NCBI RefSeq assembly: GCF_029227915.1
Contig: NC_079879.1
Coordinates: 930,001 to 994,000, forward strand
DNA from: Hydractinia symbiolongicarpus
Taxonomy: Eukaryota > Cnidaria > Hydrozoa > Anthoathecata > Hydractiniidae
DNA: 64,000 bases
Reading direction: 5' to 3'
Within the stretch, counting starts at the first letter, position 1, and each line of letters begins with the position of its first letter. The translations under genes were made by a program, and so were the position numbers. The notes beneath the pieces were generated by a model. It was not told where the DNA came from. It made no database searches and worked only from the letters and a program-made list of their open reading frames with translations. Positions 1-11,913 of the stretch are shown in pieces.

Positions 1-1014
1 AGACTTGTAGTTTACAAAAATGTTTTCATTTTTGATGAGACGCTGAATAAAAGAAGTTTAATCGCCGGCAAACGAAAACCCGCGATTTTCCGTATATCAT
101 GGACTCGGCCCGTATAGTCAAAAGTATACAAAGAAAGTACCCAGGGAGTAAACACATTTCCCGAACGATTTTTTAAATTTTTTTTTCACCACTAAAACGC
201 ATGAGACTTGTAGTTTTCAAAAATGATTTCATTTTTGATGAGATGCTGAATAAAAGGAGTTTAATCTCCGGCAAACGAAAACCCGCGATTTCCCGTAGGT
301 CCCGGACCCGGCCCGTATAGTCAAAAGTATACAAAGAAAGTACCCAGGGAGTAAACTCATTTCCTGAACGATTTTTTAATTTATTTTTTCACCACTAAAA
401 CGCATGAGACTTGTAGTTTACAAAAATGTTTTCATTTTTGATGAGACGCTGAATAAAAGAAGTTTAATCGCCGGCAAACGAAAACCCGCGATTTCCCGTA
501 TATCATGGACTCGGCCCGTATAGTCAAATGCATACAAAGAAAGTACCCAGGGAGTAAACTCATTTCCCGAACGATTTTTTAAATTACTTTTTCACCACTA
601 AAACGCATGAGACTTGTAGTTTTCAAAAATGATTTCATTTTTGATGAGACGTGAATAAAAGGAGTTTAATCGCCGGCAAACGAAAACCCGCGATTTCCCG
701 TAAATCCCGGGCCTGGCCCGTATAGTCGAATGCATACAAAGAAAGTACTCAGTCAGTAAACTGATTTCCCGAACGATTCTTTAAATTATTTTTTCACCAC
801 TAAAACGCATGAGACTTGTAGTTTACAAAAATGTTTTCATTTTTGATGAGACGCTGAATAAAAGAAGTTTAATCGCCGGCAAACGAAAACCCGCGATTTC
901 CCGTATATCCCGGACTCGGCCTGTATAGTCAAAAGTATACAAAGAAAGTACGCAGGGAGTAAACTCATTTCCCGAACGATTCTTTAAATTATTATTTCAC
1001 CACTAAAACGCATG
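1..1014 (+). repeat. Left-edge block of five monomers, relative of the 12-mer HOR
   Basis: Monomers at 1 and 204 match those at 3323 and 3526, sharing a tccgtatatcatgg variant with acacattt, then gagatgctg with a taggtcccgg variant. Monomers at 407 and 610 match those at 4338 and 4541, including a 1-bp deletion that gives gacgtgaat. The intermediate monomers of the 12-mer (3729-4337) are absent here. This edge is therefore either a deleted copy of the 12-mer or the ancestor into which three monomers were inserted. The monomer at 812 begins like 4743 but ends like the ctcggcctgtatag type, so it is a mosaic. Confidence 0.85.
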
Positions 1015-1420
1015 AAACTTGTAGTTTTCAAAAATGTTTTCATTCTTGATAAGACGCTAAAAAAAAAAAGTTTAATCGCGGGCAAACGAAAACCCGAGAT
1101 TTCCCGAAAATCCCGGGCTTGGCCCCTATAGTCAAAAGTACACAAAGAAAGTACCCAGGCAGTAAACTCATTTTTGGAACGTTTTTTTGAATTATTTTTT
1201 CACCACTATAACGCATGAGACTTGTAGTATTCAAAAATGTTTTCATTTTTGATTGGACGCTGAATAGAAGAAGTTTAATCGCCGGCAAACGAAAACCCGC
1301 AATTTCCCGTAAATCCCGGGCCTGGCCCGTATTGTCGCTTGCATACAAAGAAAGTACTCAGTCAGTAAACTCATTTCCCGAACGATTCTTTAAATTATTT
1401 TTTCACCACTAAAACGCATG

Positions 1421-1597
1421 AGACTTGTAGTTTACAAAAATGTTTTCATTTTTGATGAGACGCAAACTAAAACCCGCGATTTTCCGTATATCATGGACTC
1501 GGCCCGTAAAGTTAAATGTATACAAAGAAAATACCCAGGGAGTAAACTCATTTCCCGAACGATTTTTAAAATTATTTTTTCACCACTATAACGCATG
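1421..1597 (+). repeat. 177-bp monomer with a 26-bp internal deletion
   Basis: After gagacgc the sequence jumps directly to aaactaaaacccgcg, skipping the usual tgaataaaag...cgccggc stretch (about positions 44-69 of the monomer). The same deletion is present at 10012-10188 and 23870-24046, each time as the third monomer after an X-type start. The allele therefore arose once and was spread by segmental duplication. Confidence 0.93.
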
Positions 1598-1799
1598 AGA
1601 CTTGTAGTATTCAAAAGGTTTTCATTTTTGATGGGACGCTGAATAAAAGGAGTTTAATCGCCTGCAAACGAAAACCCGCGATTTCCCGTAAATCCCGGGC
1701 CTGGCCCGTATAGTCGAATGCATACAAAGAAAGTACTCAGTCAGTAAACTCATTTCCCGAACGATTCTTTAAATTATTTTTTCACCACTAAAACGCATG

Positions 1800-1902
1800 A
1801 GACTTGTGTAGTGTAGTCGAATGCATACAAAGAAAGTACTCAGTCAGTAAATTGATTTCATGAACGATTCTTTAAATTATTTTTTCACCACTAAAACGCA
1901 TG
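1800..1902 (+). repeat. 103-bp truncated monomer
   Basis: The monomer begins agacttgtgtagtgtagtcg and so joins its 5' end directly to the gtatagtcgaatg region, losing about 100 bp including both dyads. It is followed by normal monomers. Identical truncations lie at 10392-10494 and 24250-24352. A short gtag/gtgtag repeat at the junction suggests a microhomology deletion, which is inference. Confidence 0.93.
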
Positions 1903-2510
1903 AGACTTGTAGTTTACAAAAATGTTTTCATTTTTGATGAGACGCTGAATAAAAGAAGTTTAATCGCCGGCAAACGAAAACCCGCTATTTTCCGTATATC
2001 ATGGACTCGGCCCGTATAGTCAAATGTATACAAAGAAGTACCCAGGGAGTAAACTCATTTCCCGAACGATTTTTTAAATTATTTTTTCACCACTAAAACG
2101 CATGGGAATTGCAGTTTTCAAAAATGTTTTCATTTTTGATGAGACGTTGAGTAAAAGGAGTTTAATCTCCGGCAAACGAAAACCCGCAATTTCCCGTAGG
2201 TCCGGGACCCGGCCCGTATAGTCAAAAGTATACAAAGAAAATACGCAGTGAGTAAACTCATTTCCCGAACGATTCTTTAAATTATTATTTCACCACTAAA
2301 ACGCATGGGACTTGTAGTTTTCAAAAATGTTTTCATTTTTGATGGGACGCTGAATAGAAGAAGTTTAATCGCCGGCAAACGAAAACCCGCGATCTCCCGT
2401 AAATCCCGGGCCTGGCCCGTATAGTCGAATGCATACAAAGAAAGTACTCAGTTAGTAAACTGATTTCTCGAACGATTCTTTAAGTTATTTTTTCACCACT
2501 AAAACGCATG

Positions 2511-4945
2511 AGACTTGTAGTTTTCAAAAATGTTTTCATTCTTGATAAGACGCTGAAAAAAAAAAGTTTAATCGCGGGCAAACGAAAACCCGAGATTTCC
2601 CGTAAATCCCGGGCTTGGCCCATATAGTCAAAAGTACACAAAAAAAGTACCCAGGCAGTAAACTCATTTTTGGAATGTTCTTTTGAATTATTTTTTCACC
2701 ACTGTAACGCATGAGACTTGTAGTATTCAAAAATGTTTTCATTTTTGATGGGACGCTGAATAGAATAAGTTTAATCGCCGGCAAACGAAAACCCGCGATT
2801 TCCCGTAAATCCCGGGCCTGGCCCGTATAGTTGAATGCATAGAAAGAAAGTACTCAGTCAGTAAACTGATTTCCCGAACGATTCTTTAAATTATTTTTTC
2901 ACCACTAAACCGCACGAGACTTGTAGTTCTCAAAAATGATTTCATTGTTGATGAGACGCTGAATAAAAGGAGTTTAATCTCCGGCAAACGAAAACCCGCA
3001 ATTTCCCGTAGGTCCGGGACCCGGCCCGTATAGTCAAAAGTATACAAAGAAAATACGCAGGGAGTAAACTCATTTCCCGAACGATTCTTTAAATTATTAT
3101 TTCACCACTAAAACGCATGGGACTTGTAGTTTTCAAAAATGTTTTCATTTTTGATGTGACGCTGAATAGAATAAGTTTAATCGCCGGCAAACGAAAACCC
3201 GCGATTTTCCGTAAATCCCGGGCCTGGCCCGTATAGTTGAATGCATAGAAAGAAAGTACTCAGTCAGTAAACTGATTTCCCGAACGATTCTTTAAATTAT
3301 TTTTTCACCACTAAAACGCATGAGACTTGTAGTTTACAAAAATGTTTTCATTTTTGATGAGACGCTGAATAAAAGAAGTTTAATCGCCGGCAAACGAAAA
3401 CCCGCGATTTTCCGTATATCATGGACTCGGCCCGTATAGTCAAAAGTATACAAAGAAAGTACCCAGGGAGTAAACACATTTCCCGAACGATTTTTTAAAT
3501 TATTTTTTCACCACTAAAACGCATGAGACTTGTAGTTTTCAAAAATGATTTCATTTTTGATGAGATGCTGAATAAAAGGAGTTTAATCTCCGGCAAACGA
3601 AAACCCGCGATTTCCCGTAGGTCCCGGACCCGGCCCGTATAGTCAAAAGTATACAAAGAAAGTACCCAGGGAGTAAACTCATTTCCTGAACGATTTTTTA
3701 ATTTATTTTTTCACCACTAAAACGCATGAGACTTGTAGTTTATAAAAATGATTTCATTTTTGATGAGACGCTGAATAAAAGGAGTTTAATCGCCGGCAAA
3801 CGAAAACCCGCGATTTCCCGTAAATCCCGAGTCTGGCCCGTATAGTCGAATGCATAGAAAGAAAGTACTCAGTCAGTAAACTGATTTACTGAACGATTCT
3901 TTAAATTATTTTTTCACCACTAAACCGCACGAGACTTGTAGTTCTCAAAAATGATTTCATTTTTGATGAGACGCTGAATAAAAGGAGTTTAATCTCCGGC
4001 AAACGAAAACCCGCAATTTCCCGTAGGTCCGGGACCCGGCCCGTATAGTCAAAAGTATACAAAGAAAATACGCAGGGAGTAAACTCATTTTCCGAACGAT
4101 TCTTTAAATTATTATTTCACCACTAAAACGCATGGGACTTGTAGTTTTCAAAAATGTTTTCATTTTTGATGGGACGCTGAATAGAATAAGTTTAATCGCC
4201 GGCAAACGAAAACCCGCGATTTCCCGTAAATCCCGGGCCTGGCCCGTATAGTTGAATGCATAGAAAGAAAGTACTCAGTCAGTAAACTGATTTCCCGAAC
4301 GATTCTTTAAATTATTTTTTCACCACTAAAACGCATGAGACTTGTAGTTTACAAAAATGTTTTCATTTTTGATGAGACGCTGAATAAAAGAAGTTTAATC
4401 GCCGGCAAACGAAAACCCGCGATTTTCCGTATATCATGGACTCGGCCCGTATAGTCAAATGCATACAAAGAAAGTACCCAGGGAGTAAACTCATTTCCCG
4501 AACGATTTTTTAAATTACTTTTTCACCACTAAAACGCATGAGACTTGTAGTTTTCAAAAATGATTTCATTTTTGATGAGACGTGAATAAAAGGAGTTTAA
4601 TCGCCGGCAAACGAAAACCCGCGATTTCCCGTAAATCCCGGGCCTGGCCCGTATAGTCGAATGCATACAAAGAAAGTACTCAGTCAGTAAACTGATTTCC
4701 CGAACGATTCTTTAAATTATTTTTTCACCACTAAAACGCATGAGACTTGTAGTTTACAAAAATGTTTTCATTTTTGATGAGACGCTGAATAAAAGAAGTT
4801 TAATCGCCGGCAAACGAAAACCCGCGATTTTCCGTATATCATGGACTCGGCCCGTATAGTCAAATGTATACAAAGAAAGTACCCAGGGAGTAAACTCATT
4901 TCCTGAACGAGTTTTTAAATTATTTTTTCACCACTAAAACGCATG
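2511..4945 (+). repeat. 12-monomer HOR, copy 1 (2,435 bp)
   Basis: Twelve consecutive monomers start at 2511, 2714, 2917, 3120, 3323, 3526, 3729, 3932, 4135, 4338, 4541 and 4743. They match the next twelve starting at 4946, with a constant 2,435-bp offset. Ordered landmarks include the X-type monomer with its A-run, the gtattc/gatggg Y-type monomer, two ccgcacgag starts, the gatgctg monomer and the 202-bp monomer with gacgtgaat. The flanks at 2308 and 7381 do not continue the pattern, so this is a simple two-copy tandem duplication. Copies differ at scattered bases, for example gttgaatgcatag near 2830 against gtcgaatgcacaa near 5265. Confidence 0.95.
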
Positions 4946-7380
4946 AGACTTGTAGTTTTCAAAAATGTTTTCATTCTTGATAAGACGCTGAAAAAAAAAA
5001 GTTTAATCGCGGGCAAACGAAAACCCGAGATTTCCCGTAAATCCCGGGCTTGGCCCATATAGTCAAAAGTACACAAAAAAAGTACCCAGGCAGTAAACTC
5101 ATTTTTGGAATGTTCTTTTGAATTATTTTTTCACCACTGTAACGCATGAGACTTGTAGTATTCAAAAATGTTTTCATTTTTGATGGGACGCTGAATAGAA
5201 TAAGTTTAATCGCCGGCAAACGAAAACCCGCGATTTCCCGTAAATCCCGAGCCTGGCCCGTATAGTCGAATGCACAAAAAGAAAGTACTCAGTCAGTAAA
5301 CTGATTTACTGAACGATTCTTTAAATTATTTTTTCACCACTAAACCGCACGAGACTTGTAGTTCTCAAAAATGATTTCATTGTTGATGAGACGCTGAATA
5401 AAAGGAGTTTAATCTCCGGCAAACGAAAACCCGCAATTTCCCGTAGGTCCGGGACCCGGCCCGTATAGTCAAAAGTATACAAAGAAAATACGCAGGGAGT
5501 AAACTCATTTCCCGAACGATTTTTTAAATTATTATTTCACCACTAAAACGCATGGGACTTGTAGTTTTCAAAAATGTTTTCATTTTTGATGTGACGCTGA
5601 ATAGAATAAGTTTAATCGCCGGCAAACGAAAACCCGCGATTTCCCGTAAATCCCGGGCCTGGCCCGTATAGTTGAATGCATAGAAAGAAAGTACTCAGTC
5701 AGTAAACTGATTTCCCGAACGATTCTTTAAATTATTTTTTCACCACTAAAACGCATGAGACTTGTAGTTTACAAAAATGTTTTCATTTTTGATGAGACGC
5801 TGAATAAAAGAAGTTTAATCGCCGGCAAACGAAAACCCGCGATTTTCCGTATATCATGGACTCGGCCCGTATAGTCAAAAGTATACAAAGAAAGTACCCA
5901 GGGAGTAAACACATTTCCCGAACGATTTTTTAAATTATTTTTTCACCACTAAAACGCATGAGACTTGTAGTTTTCAAAAATGATTTCATTTTTGATGAGA
6001 TGCTGAATAAAAGGAGTTTAATCTCCGGCAAACGAAAACCCGCGATTTCCCGTAGGTCCCGGACCCGGCCCGTATAGTCAAAAGTATACAAAGAAAGTAC
6101 CCAGGGAGTAAACTCATTTCCTGAACGATTTTTTAATTTATTTTTTCACCACTAAAACGCATGAGACTTGTAGTTTATAAAAATGATTTCATTTTTGATG
6201 AGACGCTGAATAAAAGGAGTTTAATCGCCGGCAAACGAAAACCCGCGATTTCCCGTAAATCCCGAGTCTGGCCCGTATAGTCGAATGCATAGAAAGAAAG
6301 TACTCAGTCAGTAAACTGATTTACTGAACGATTCTTTAAATTATTTTTTCACCACTAAACCGCACGAGACTTGTAGTTCTCAAAAATGATTTCATTTTTG
6401 ATGAGACGCTGAATAAAAGGAGTTTAATCTCCGGCAAACGAAAACCCGCAATTTCCCGTAGGTCCGGGACCCGGCCCGTATAGTCAAAAGTATACAAAGA
6501 AAATACGCAGGGAGTAAACTCATTTTCCGAACGATTCTTTAAATTATTATTTCACCACTAAAACGCATGGGACTTGTAGTTTTCAAAAATGTCTTCATTT
6601 TTGATGGGACGCTGAATAGAATAAGTTTAATCGCCGGCAAACGAAAACCCGCGATTTCCCGTAAATCCCGGGCCTGGCCCGTTAAGTTGAATGCATAGAA
6701 AGAAAGTACTCAGTCAGTAAACTGATTTCCCGAACGATTCTTTAAATTATTTTTTCACCACTAAAACGCATGAGACTTGTAGTTTACAAAAATGTTTTCA
6801 TTTTTGATGAGACGCTGAATAAAAGAAGTTTAATCGCCGGCAAACGAAAACCCGCGATTTTCCGTATATCATGGACTCGGCCCGTATAGTCAAATGCATA
6901 CAAAGAAAGTACCCAGGGAGTAAACTCATTTCCCGAACGATTTTTTAAATTACTTTTTCACCACTAAAACGCATGAGACTTGTAGTTTTCAAAAATGATT
7001 TCATTTTTGATGAGACGTGAATAAAAGGAGTTTAATCGCCGGCAAACGAAAACCCGCGATTTCCCGTAAATCCCGGGCCTGGCCCGTATAGTCGAATGCA
7101 TACAAAGAAAGTACTCAGTCAGTAAACTGATTTCCCGAACGATTCTTTAAATTATTTTTTCACCACTAAAACGCATGAGACTTGTAGTTTACAAAAATGT
7201 TTTCATTTTTGATGAGACGCTGAATAAAAGAAGTTTAATCGCCGGCAAACGAAAACCCGCGATTTTCCGTATATCATGGACTCGGCCCGTATAGTCAAAT
7301 GTATACAAAGAAAGTACCCAGGGAGTAAACTCATTTCCTGAACGAGTTTTTAAATTATTTTTTCACCACTAAAACGCATG
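4946..7380 (+). repeat. 12-monomer HOR, copy 2 (2,435 bp)
   Basis: This is the second tandem copy of the preceding 12-mer, in register through 7380. The monomer at 7381 is a different subtype (tatatcccggactcgg with cccaagg), so the periodicity ends cleanly at a monomer boundary by my phase. Private changes include a T to C in the dyad spacer near 6593 and gttaagttg near 6682. The few private differences indicate a recent duplication. Confidence 0.94.
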
Positions 7381-7785
7381 AGACTTGTAGTTTTCAAAAA
7401 TGATTTCATTTTTGATGAGACGCTGAATAAAAGGAGTTTAATCGCCGGCAAACGAAAACCCGCGATTTCCCGTATATCCCGGACTCGGCCCGTATAGTCG
7501 AATGTATACAAAGAAAGTACCCAAGGAGTAAACTGATTTCCCGAACGATTCTTTAAATTTTTTTTCACCACTAAAACGCATGAGACTTGTAGTTTACAAA
7601 ATTATTTTCATTTTTGATGAGACGCTGAATAAAAGAAGTTTAATCGCCGGCAAACGAAAACCCGCGATTTTCCGTATATCACGGACTCGGCCGGTATAGT
7701 CAAAAGTATACAAAGAAAGTACCCAGGGAGTAAACACATTTCCCGAACGATTTTTTAAATTATTTTTTCACCACTAAAACGCATG
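6976..7785 (+). repeat. Four-monomer run repeated at 8190-8997
   Basis: Monomers at 6976, 7178, 7381 and 7583 recur in order at 8190, 8392, 8594 and 8796 (offset 1,213-1,214 bp, about six monomers). Landmarks are the gacgtgaat deletion, the tcatgg variant, the cccaagg monomer with an eight-T run, and a monomer starting with acaaaattatttt. The run overlaps the end of the 12-mer HOR, so it was copied from that HOR edge into the neighbouring block. Confidence 0.85.
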
Positions 7786-8189
7786 AGACTTGTAGTTTAT
7801 AAAAATGATTTCATTTTTGATGAGACGCTGAATAAAAGGAGTTTAATCGCCGGCAAACGAAAACACGCGATTTCCCGTAAATCCCGGACTCGGCCTGTAT
7901 AGTCAAAAGTATACAAAGAAAGTACGCAGGGAGTAAACTCGTTTCCCGAACGATTCTTTAAATTATTATTTCACCACTAAAACGCATGAGACTTGTAGTT
8001 TTCAAAAATGATTTCATTTTTGATGAGACGCTGAATAAAAGGAGTTTAATCGCCGGCAAACGAAAACCCGCGATTTCCCGTATATCCCGGACTCGGCCCG
8101 TATAGTCGAATGTATACAAAGAAAGTACCCAAGGAGTAAACTGATTTCCCGAACGATTTTTTAAATTAGTTTCACCACTAAAACGCATG
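7786..8189 (+). repeat. Two linking monomers between related runs
   Basis: The monomer at 7786 (tttataaaaatg start, acacgcg, ctcggcctg) matches 9403 and 23262. The monomer at 7989 (ttttcaaaaatg, tatatcccgg, cccaagg) matches 22654 and ends with a short aaattagtttcacc tail, giving 201 bp. They join the two copies of the four-monomer run. Confidence 0.75.
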
Positions 8190-8795
8190 AGACTTGTAGT
8201 TTTCAAAAATGATTTCATTTTTGATGAGACGTGAATAAAAGGAGTTTAATCGCCGGCAAACGAAAACCCGCGATTTCCCGTAAATCCCGGGCCTGGCCCG
8301 TATAGTCGAATGCATACAAAGAAAGTACTCAGTCAGTAAACTGATTTCCCGAACGATTCTTTAAATTATTTTTTCACCACTAAAACGCATGAGACTTGTA
8401 GTTTACAAAAATGTTTTCATTTTTGATGAGACGCTGAATAAAAGAAGTTTAATCGCCGGCAAACGAAAACCCGCGATTTTCCGTATATCATGGACTCGGC
8501 CCGTATAGTCAAATATATACAAAGAAAGTACCCAGGGAGTAAACTCATTTCCTGACGAGTTTTTAAATTATTTTTTCACCACTAAAACGCATGAGACTTG
8601 TAGTTTTCAAAAATGATTTCATTTTTGATGAGACGCTGAATAAAAGGAGTTTAATCGCCGGCAAACGAAAACCCGCGATTTCCCGTATATCCCGGACTCG
8701 GCCCGTATAGTCGAATGTATACAAAGAAAGTACCCAAGGAGTAAACTGATTTCCCGAACGATTCTTTAAATTTTTTTTCACCACTAAAACGCATG

Positions 8796-8997
8796 AGACT
8801 TGTAGTTTACAAAATTATTTTCATTTTTGATGAGACGCTGAATAAAAGAAGTTTAATCGCCGGCAAACGAAAACCCGCGATTTCCCGTATATCCCGGACT
8901 CGGCCCGTATAGTCGAATGTATACAAAGAAAGTACCCAAGGAGTAAACTGATTTCCCGAACGATTCTTTAAATTTTTTTTCACCACTAAAACGCATG
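8796..8997 (+). repeat. Fusion monomer beside its parent type
   Basis: This monomer and the next one (8998) both start with the rare acaaaattatttt variant. The 3' half here carries tatatcccggactcgg and cccaagg, as in 8594, whereas 8998 carries tatatcacgg. It looks like the 5' part of 8998 joined to the 3' part of 8594, as expected from an unequal exchange offset by one monomer. Confidence 0.75.
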
Positions 8998-10494
8998 AGA
9001 CTTGTAGTTTACAAAATTATTTTCATTTTTGATGAGACGCTGAATAAAAGAAGTTTAATCGCCGGAAAACGAAAACCCGCGATTTTCCGTATATCACGGA
9101 CTCGGCCCGTATAGTCAAAAGTATACAAAGAAAGTACCCAGGCAGTAAACACATTTCCCGAACGATTTTTTAAATTATTTTTTCACCACTAAAACGCATG
9201 AGACTTGTAGTTTTCAAAATGATTTCATTTTTGATGAGATGCTGAATAAAAGGAGTTTAATCTCCGGCAAACGAAAACCCGCGATTTCCCGTAGGTCCCG
9301 GACCCGGCCCGTATAGTCAAAAGTCTACAAAGAAAGTACCCAGGGAGTAAACTCATTTCCTGAACGATTTTTTAATTTATTTTTTCACCACTAAAACGCA
9401 CGAGACTTGTAGTTTATAAAAATGATTTCATTTTTGATAAGACGCTGAATAAAAGGAGTTTAATCGCCGGCAAACGAAAACACGCGATTTCCCGTAAATC
9501 CCCGACTCGGCCTGTATAGTCAAAAGTATACAAAGAAAGTACGCAGGGAGTAAACTCATTTCCCGAACGATTCTTTAAATTATTATTTCACCACTAAAAC
9601 GCATGAGACTTGTAGTTTTCAAAAATGTTTTCATTCTTGATAAGACGCTAAAAAAAAAAAGTTTAATCGCGGGCAAACGAAAACCCGAGATTTCCCGAAA
9701 ATCCCGGGCTTGGCCCCTATAGTCAAAAGTACACAAAGAAAGTACCCAGGCAGTAAACTCATTTTTGGAACGTTTTTTTGAATTATTTTTTCACCACTAT
9801 AACGCATGAGACTTGTAGTATTCAAAAATGTTTTCATTTTTGATGGGACGCTGAATAAAAGAAGTTTAATCGCCGGCAAACGAAAACCCGCAATTTCCCG
9901 TAAATCCCGGACCTGGCCCGTATAGTCGAATGCATACAAAGAAAGTACTCAGTCAGTAAACTCATTTCCCGAACGATTCTTTAAATTATTTTTTCACCAC
10001 TAAAACGCATGAGACTTGTAGTTTACAAAAATGTTTTCATTTTTGATGAGACGCAAACTAAAACCCGCGATTTTCCGTATATCATGGACTCGGCCCGTAT
10101 AGTTAAATGTATACAAAGAAAATACCCAGGGAGTAAACTCATTTCCCGAACGATTTTTAAAATTATTTTTTCACCACTATAACGCATGAGACTTGTAGTA
10201 TTCAAAAAGGTTTTCATTTTTGATGGGACGCTGAATAAAAGGAGTTTAATTGCCCGCAAACGAAAACCCGCTATTTCCCGTAAATCCCGGGCCTGGCCCG
10301 TATAGTCGAATGCATACAAAGAAAGTACTCAGTCAGTAAACTCATTTCCCGAAAGATTCTTTAAATTATTTTTTCACCACTAAAACGCATGAGACTTGTG
10401 TAGTGTAGTCGAATGCATACAAAGAAAGTACTCAGTCAGTAAATTGATTTCATGAACGATTCTTTAAATTATTTTTTCACCACTAAAACGCATG
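8998..10494 (+). repeat. Segmental duplication B, copy 1 (partner 22856-24352)
   Basis: Eight monomers are repeated 13,858-13,859 bp downstream. Shared landmarks are the acaaaattatttt start, the gagatgctg monomer, the tttataaaaatg/acacgcg monomer, the X-Y pair at 9606/9809, the 177-bp monomer at 10012 and the 103-bp monomer at 10392. This copy has a private 1-bp deletion near 9217 (caaaatg). Its right half coincides with duplication A, so the 177/103-bp core exists in three places. Confidence 0.9.
9606..10011 (+). repeat. X-Y monomer pair (type example)
   Basis: X monomers start ttcttgataagacg, carry a run of about ten A, gcgggcaaacg, cccctatag and end tttttggaa[c/t]g plus a seven-T run and actataacg. 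Y monomers start gtattc, have gatgggacgctgaata, and follow X. I counted about 29 X-Y junctions, including hybrids whose X start was replaced. Every complete X rear is followed by Y; X fronts without Y occur only in fusion monomers. The longest minus-strand open frames (about 102 codons) lie in these pairs but are not genes. Confidence 0.88.
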
Positions 10495-11508
10495 AGACTT
10501 GTAGCTTACAAAAATGTTTTCATTTTTGATGAGACGCTGAATAAAAGAAGTTTAATCGCCGGCAAACGAAAACCCGTTATTTTCCGTATATCATGGACTC
10601 GGCCGGTATAGTCAAATGTATCCAAAGAAGTACCCAGGGAGTAAACTCATTTCCCGAACGATTTTTTAAATTATTTTTTCACCACTAAAACGCATGGGAA
10701 TTGCAGTTTTCAAAAATGTTTTCATTTTTGATGAGACGCTGAATAAAAGGAGTTTAATCTCCGGCAAACGAAAACCCGCAATTTCCCGTAGGTCCGGGAC
10801 CAGGCCCGTATAGTCAAAAGTATACAAAGAAAATACGCAGTGAGTAAACTCATTTCCCGAACGATTCTTTAAATTATTATTTCACCACTAAAACGCATGG
10901 GACTTGTAGTTTTCAAAAATGTTTTCATTTTTGATGGGACGCTGAATAGAAGAAGTTTAATCGCCGGCAAACGAAAACCTGCGATCTCCCGTAAATCCCG
11001 GGCCTGGCCCGTATAGTCGAATGCATACAAAGAAAGTACTCAGTTAGTAAACTGATTTCTCGAACGATTCTTTAAGTTATTTTTTCACCACTAAAACGCA
11101 TGAGACTTGTAGTTTTCAAAAATGTTTTCATTCTTGATAAGACGCTGAAAAAAAAAAGTTTAATCGCGGGCAAACGAAAACCCGAGATTTCCCGTAAATC
11201 CCGGGCTTGGCCCATATAGTCAAAAGTACACAAAAAAAGTACCCAGGCAGTAAACTCATTTTTGGAATGTTCTTTTGAATTATTTTTTCACCACTGTAAC
11301 GCATGAGACTTGTAGTATTCAAAAATGTTTTCATTTTTGATGGGACGCTGAATAGAATAAGTTTAACCGCCGGCAAACCAAAACCCGCGATTTCCCGTAA
11401 ATCCCGGGCCTGGCCCGTATAGTTGAATGCATAGAAAGAAAGTACTCAGTCAGTAAACTGATTTCCCGAACGATTCTTTAATATATTTTTTCACCACTAA
11501 AACGCATG
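9606..11508 (+). repeat. Segmental duplication A, copy 2 (partner 1015-2916)
   Basis: Ten monomers are in the same order as at 1015-2916. They include the X-Y pairs at both ends and the deleted 177- and 103-bp monomers. Differences are small: an extra A near 10205, gggaccaggcc near 10797, and tgcccgc near 10251. At 11509 the two copies part. Confidence 0.9.
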
Positions 11509-11913
11509 AGACTTGTAGTTTACAAAAATGTTTTCATTTTTAATGAGACGCTGAATAAAAGAAGTTTAATCGCCGGCAAACGAAAACCCGCGATTTTTCG
11601 TATATCATGGACTCCGCCCGTATAGTTAAATGCATACAAAGAAAGTACCAAGGGAGTAAACTCATTTCCCGAACGATTTTTTGAATTATTTTTCACCACT
11701 AAAACGCACGAGACTTGTAGTTTTCAAAAATGATTTCATTTTTGATGAGACGCTGAATAAAAGGAGTTTAATCGCCGGCAAACGAAAAACTGCGATTTGC
11801 CGTATAACATGGACTCGGCCCGTATAGTCAAATGTATACAAAGAAAATACCCAGGGAGTAAACTCATTTCCCGAACGAGTTTTTAAATTATTTTTTCACC
11901 AATAAAACGCATG
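11509..11913 (+). repeat. Two-monomer linker before the 13-mer HOR
   Basis: Monomers at 11509 (tttacaaaaatg, tttttaatgag, tttttcgtatatcatgg) and 11711 (cgcacgag boundary, aaaactgcg, tataacatgg) do not continue duplication A. They resemble the tataacatgg group seen later near 19612 and 34422. Confidence 0.7.

Larger units (their letters stand above)
1015..2916 (+). repeat. Segmental duplication A, copy 1 (partner 9606-11508)
   Basis: This run of ten monomers is repeated at an offset of 8,591-8,592 bp, in the same order and with the same rare landmarks. The landmarks are the X-Y pair at 1015/1218, the 177-bp monomer at 1421, the 103-bp monomer at 1800, a catgggaattgcag start at 2105, and a second X-Y pair at 2511/2714. 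Similarity stops at the next monomer: 2917 starts ccgcacgag, but 11509 is a different subtype. Sharing two deletion alleles in the same order makes common descent far more likely than convergence. The block overlaps the start of the 12-mer HOR. Confidence 0.9.

Noticed and set aside
112-129. gtata...tatac arms as a promoter or operator
   Set aside because: The arms are only five bases, present in most monomers, and lost in gtgtag variants. No gene is nearby to be controlled.
1080-1110. A-run in X-type monomers as a retroposon poly(A) tail
   Set aside because: The run sits at the same internal monomer position in all X copies, is only about ten bases long, and has satellite sequence on both sides with no target-site duplication.
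1040-1348. Recurrent ~102-codon open frames on the minus strand (also at 9631, 13765, 16193, 27955, 33433, 48233, 62810 and others)
   Set aside because: They lie wholly inside X-Y satellite pairs, and their sequence is just the translated repeat. They have no flanking gene structure, and a 203-bp unit shifts frame at each monomer. Near identity between copies reflects DNA homogenisation, not protein constraint.
7350-7571. 73-codon minus-strand frames starting MVKK (many copies)
   Set aside because: These are produced by a single monomer plus part of the next, wherever the T run is eight bases long. They are present or absent according to 1-bp indels, so there is no sign of a maintained coding sequence.
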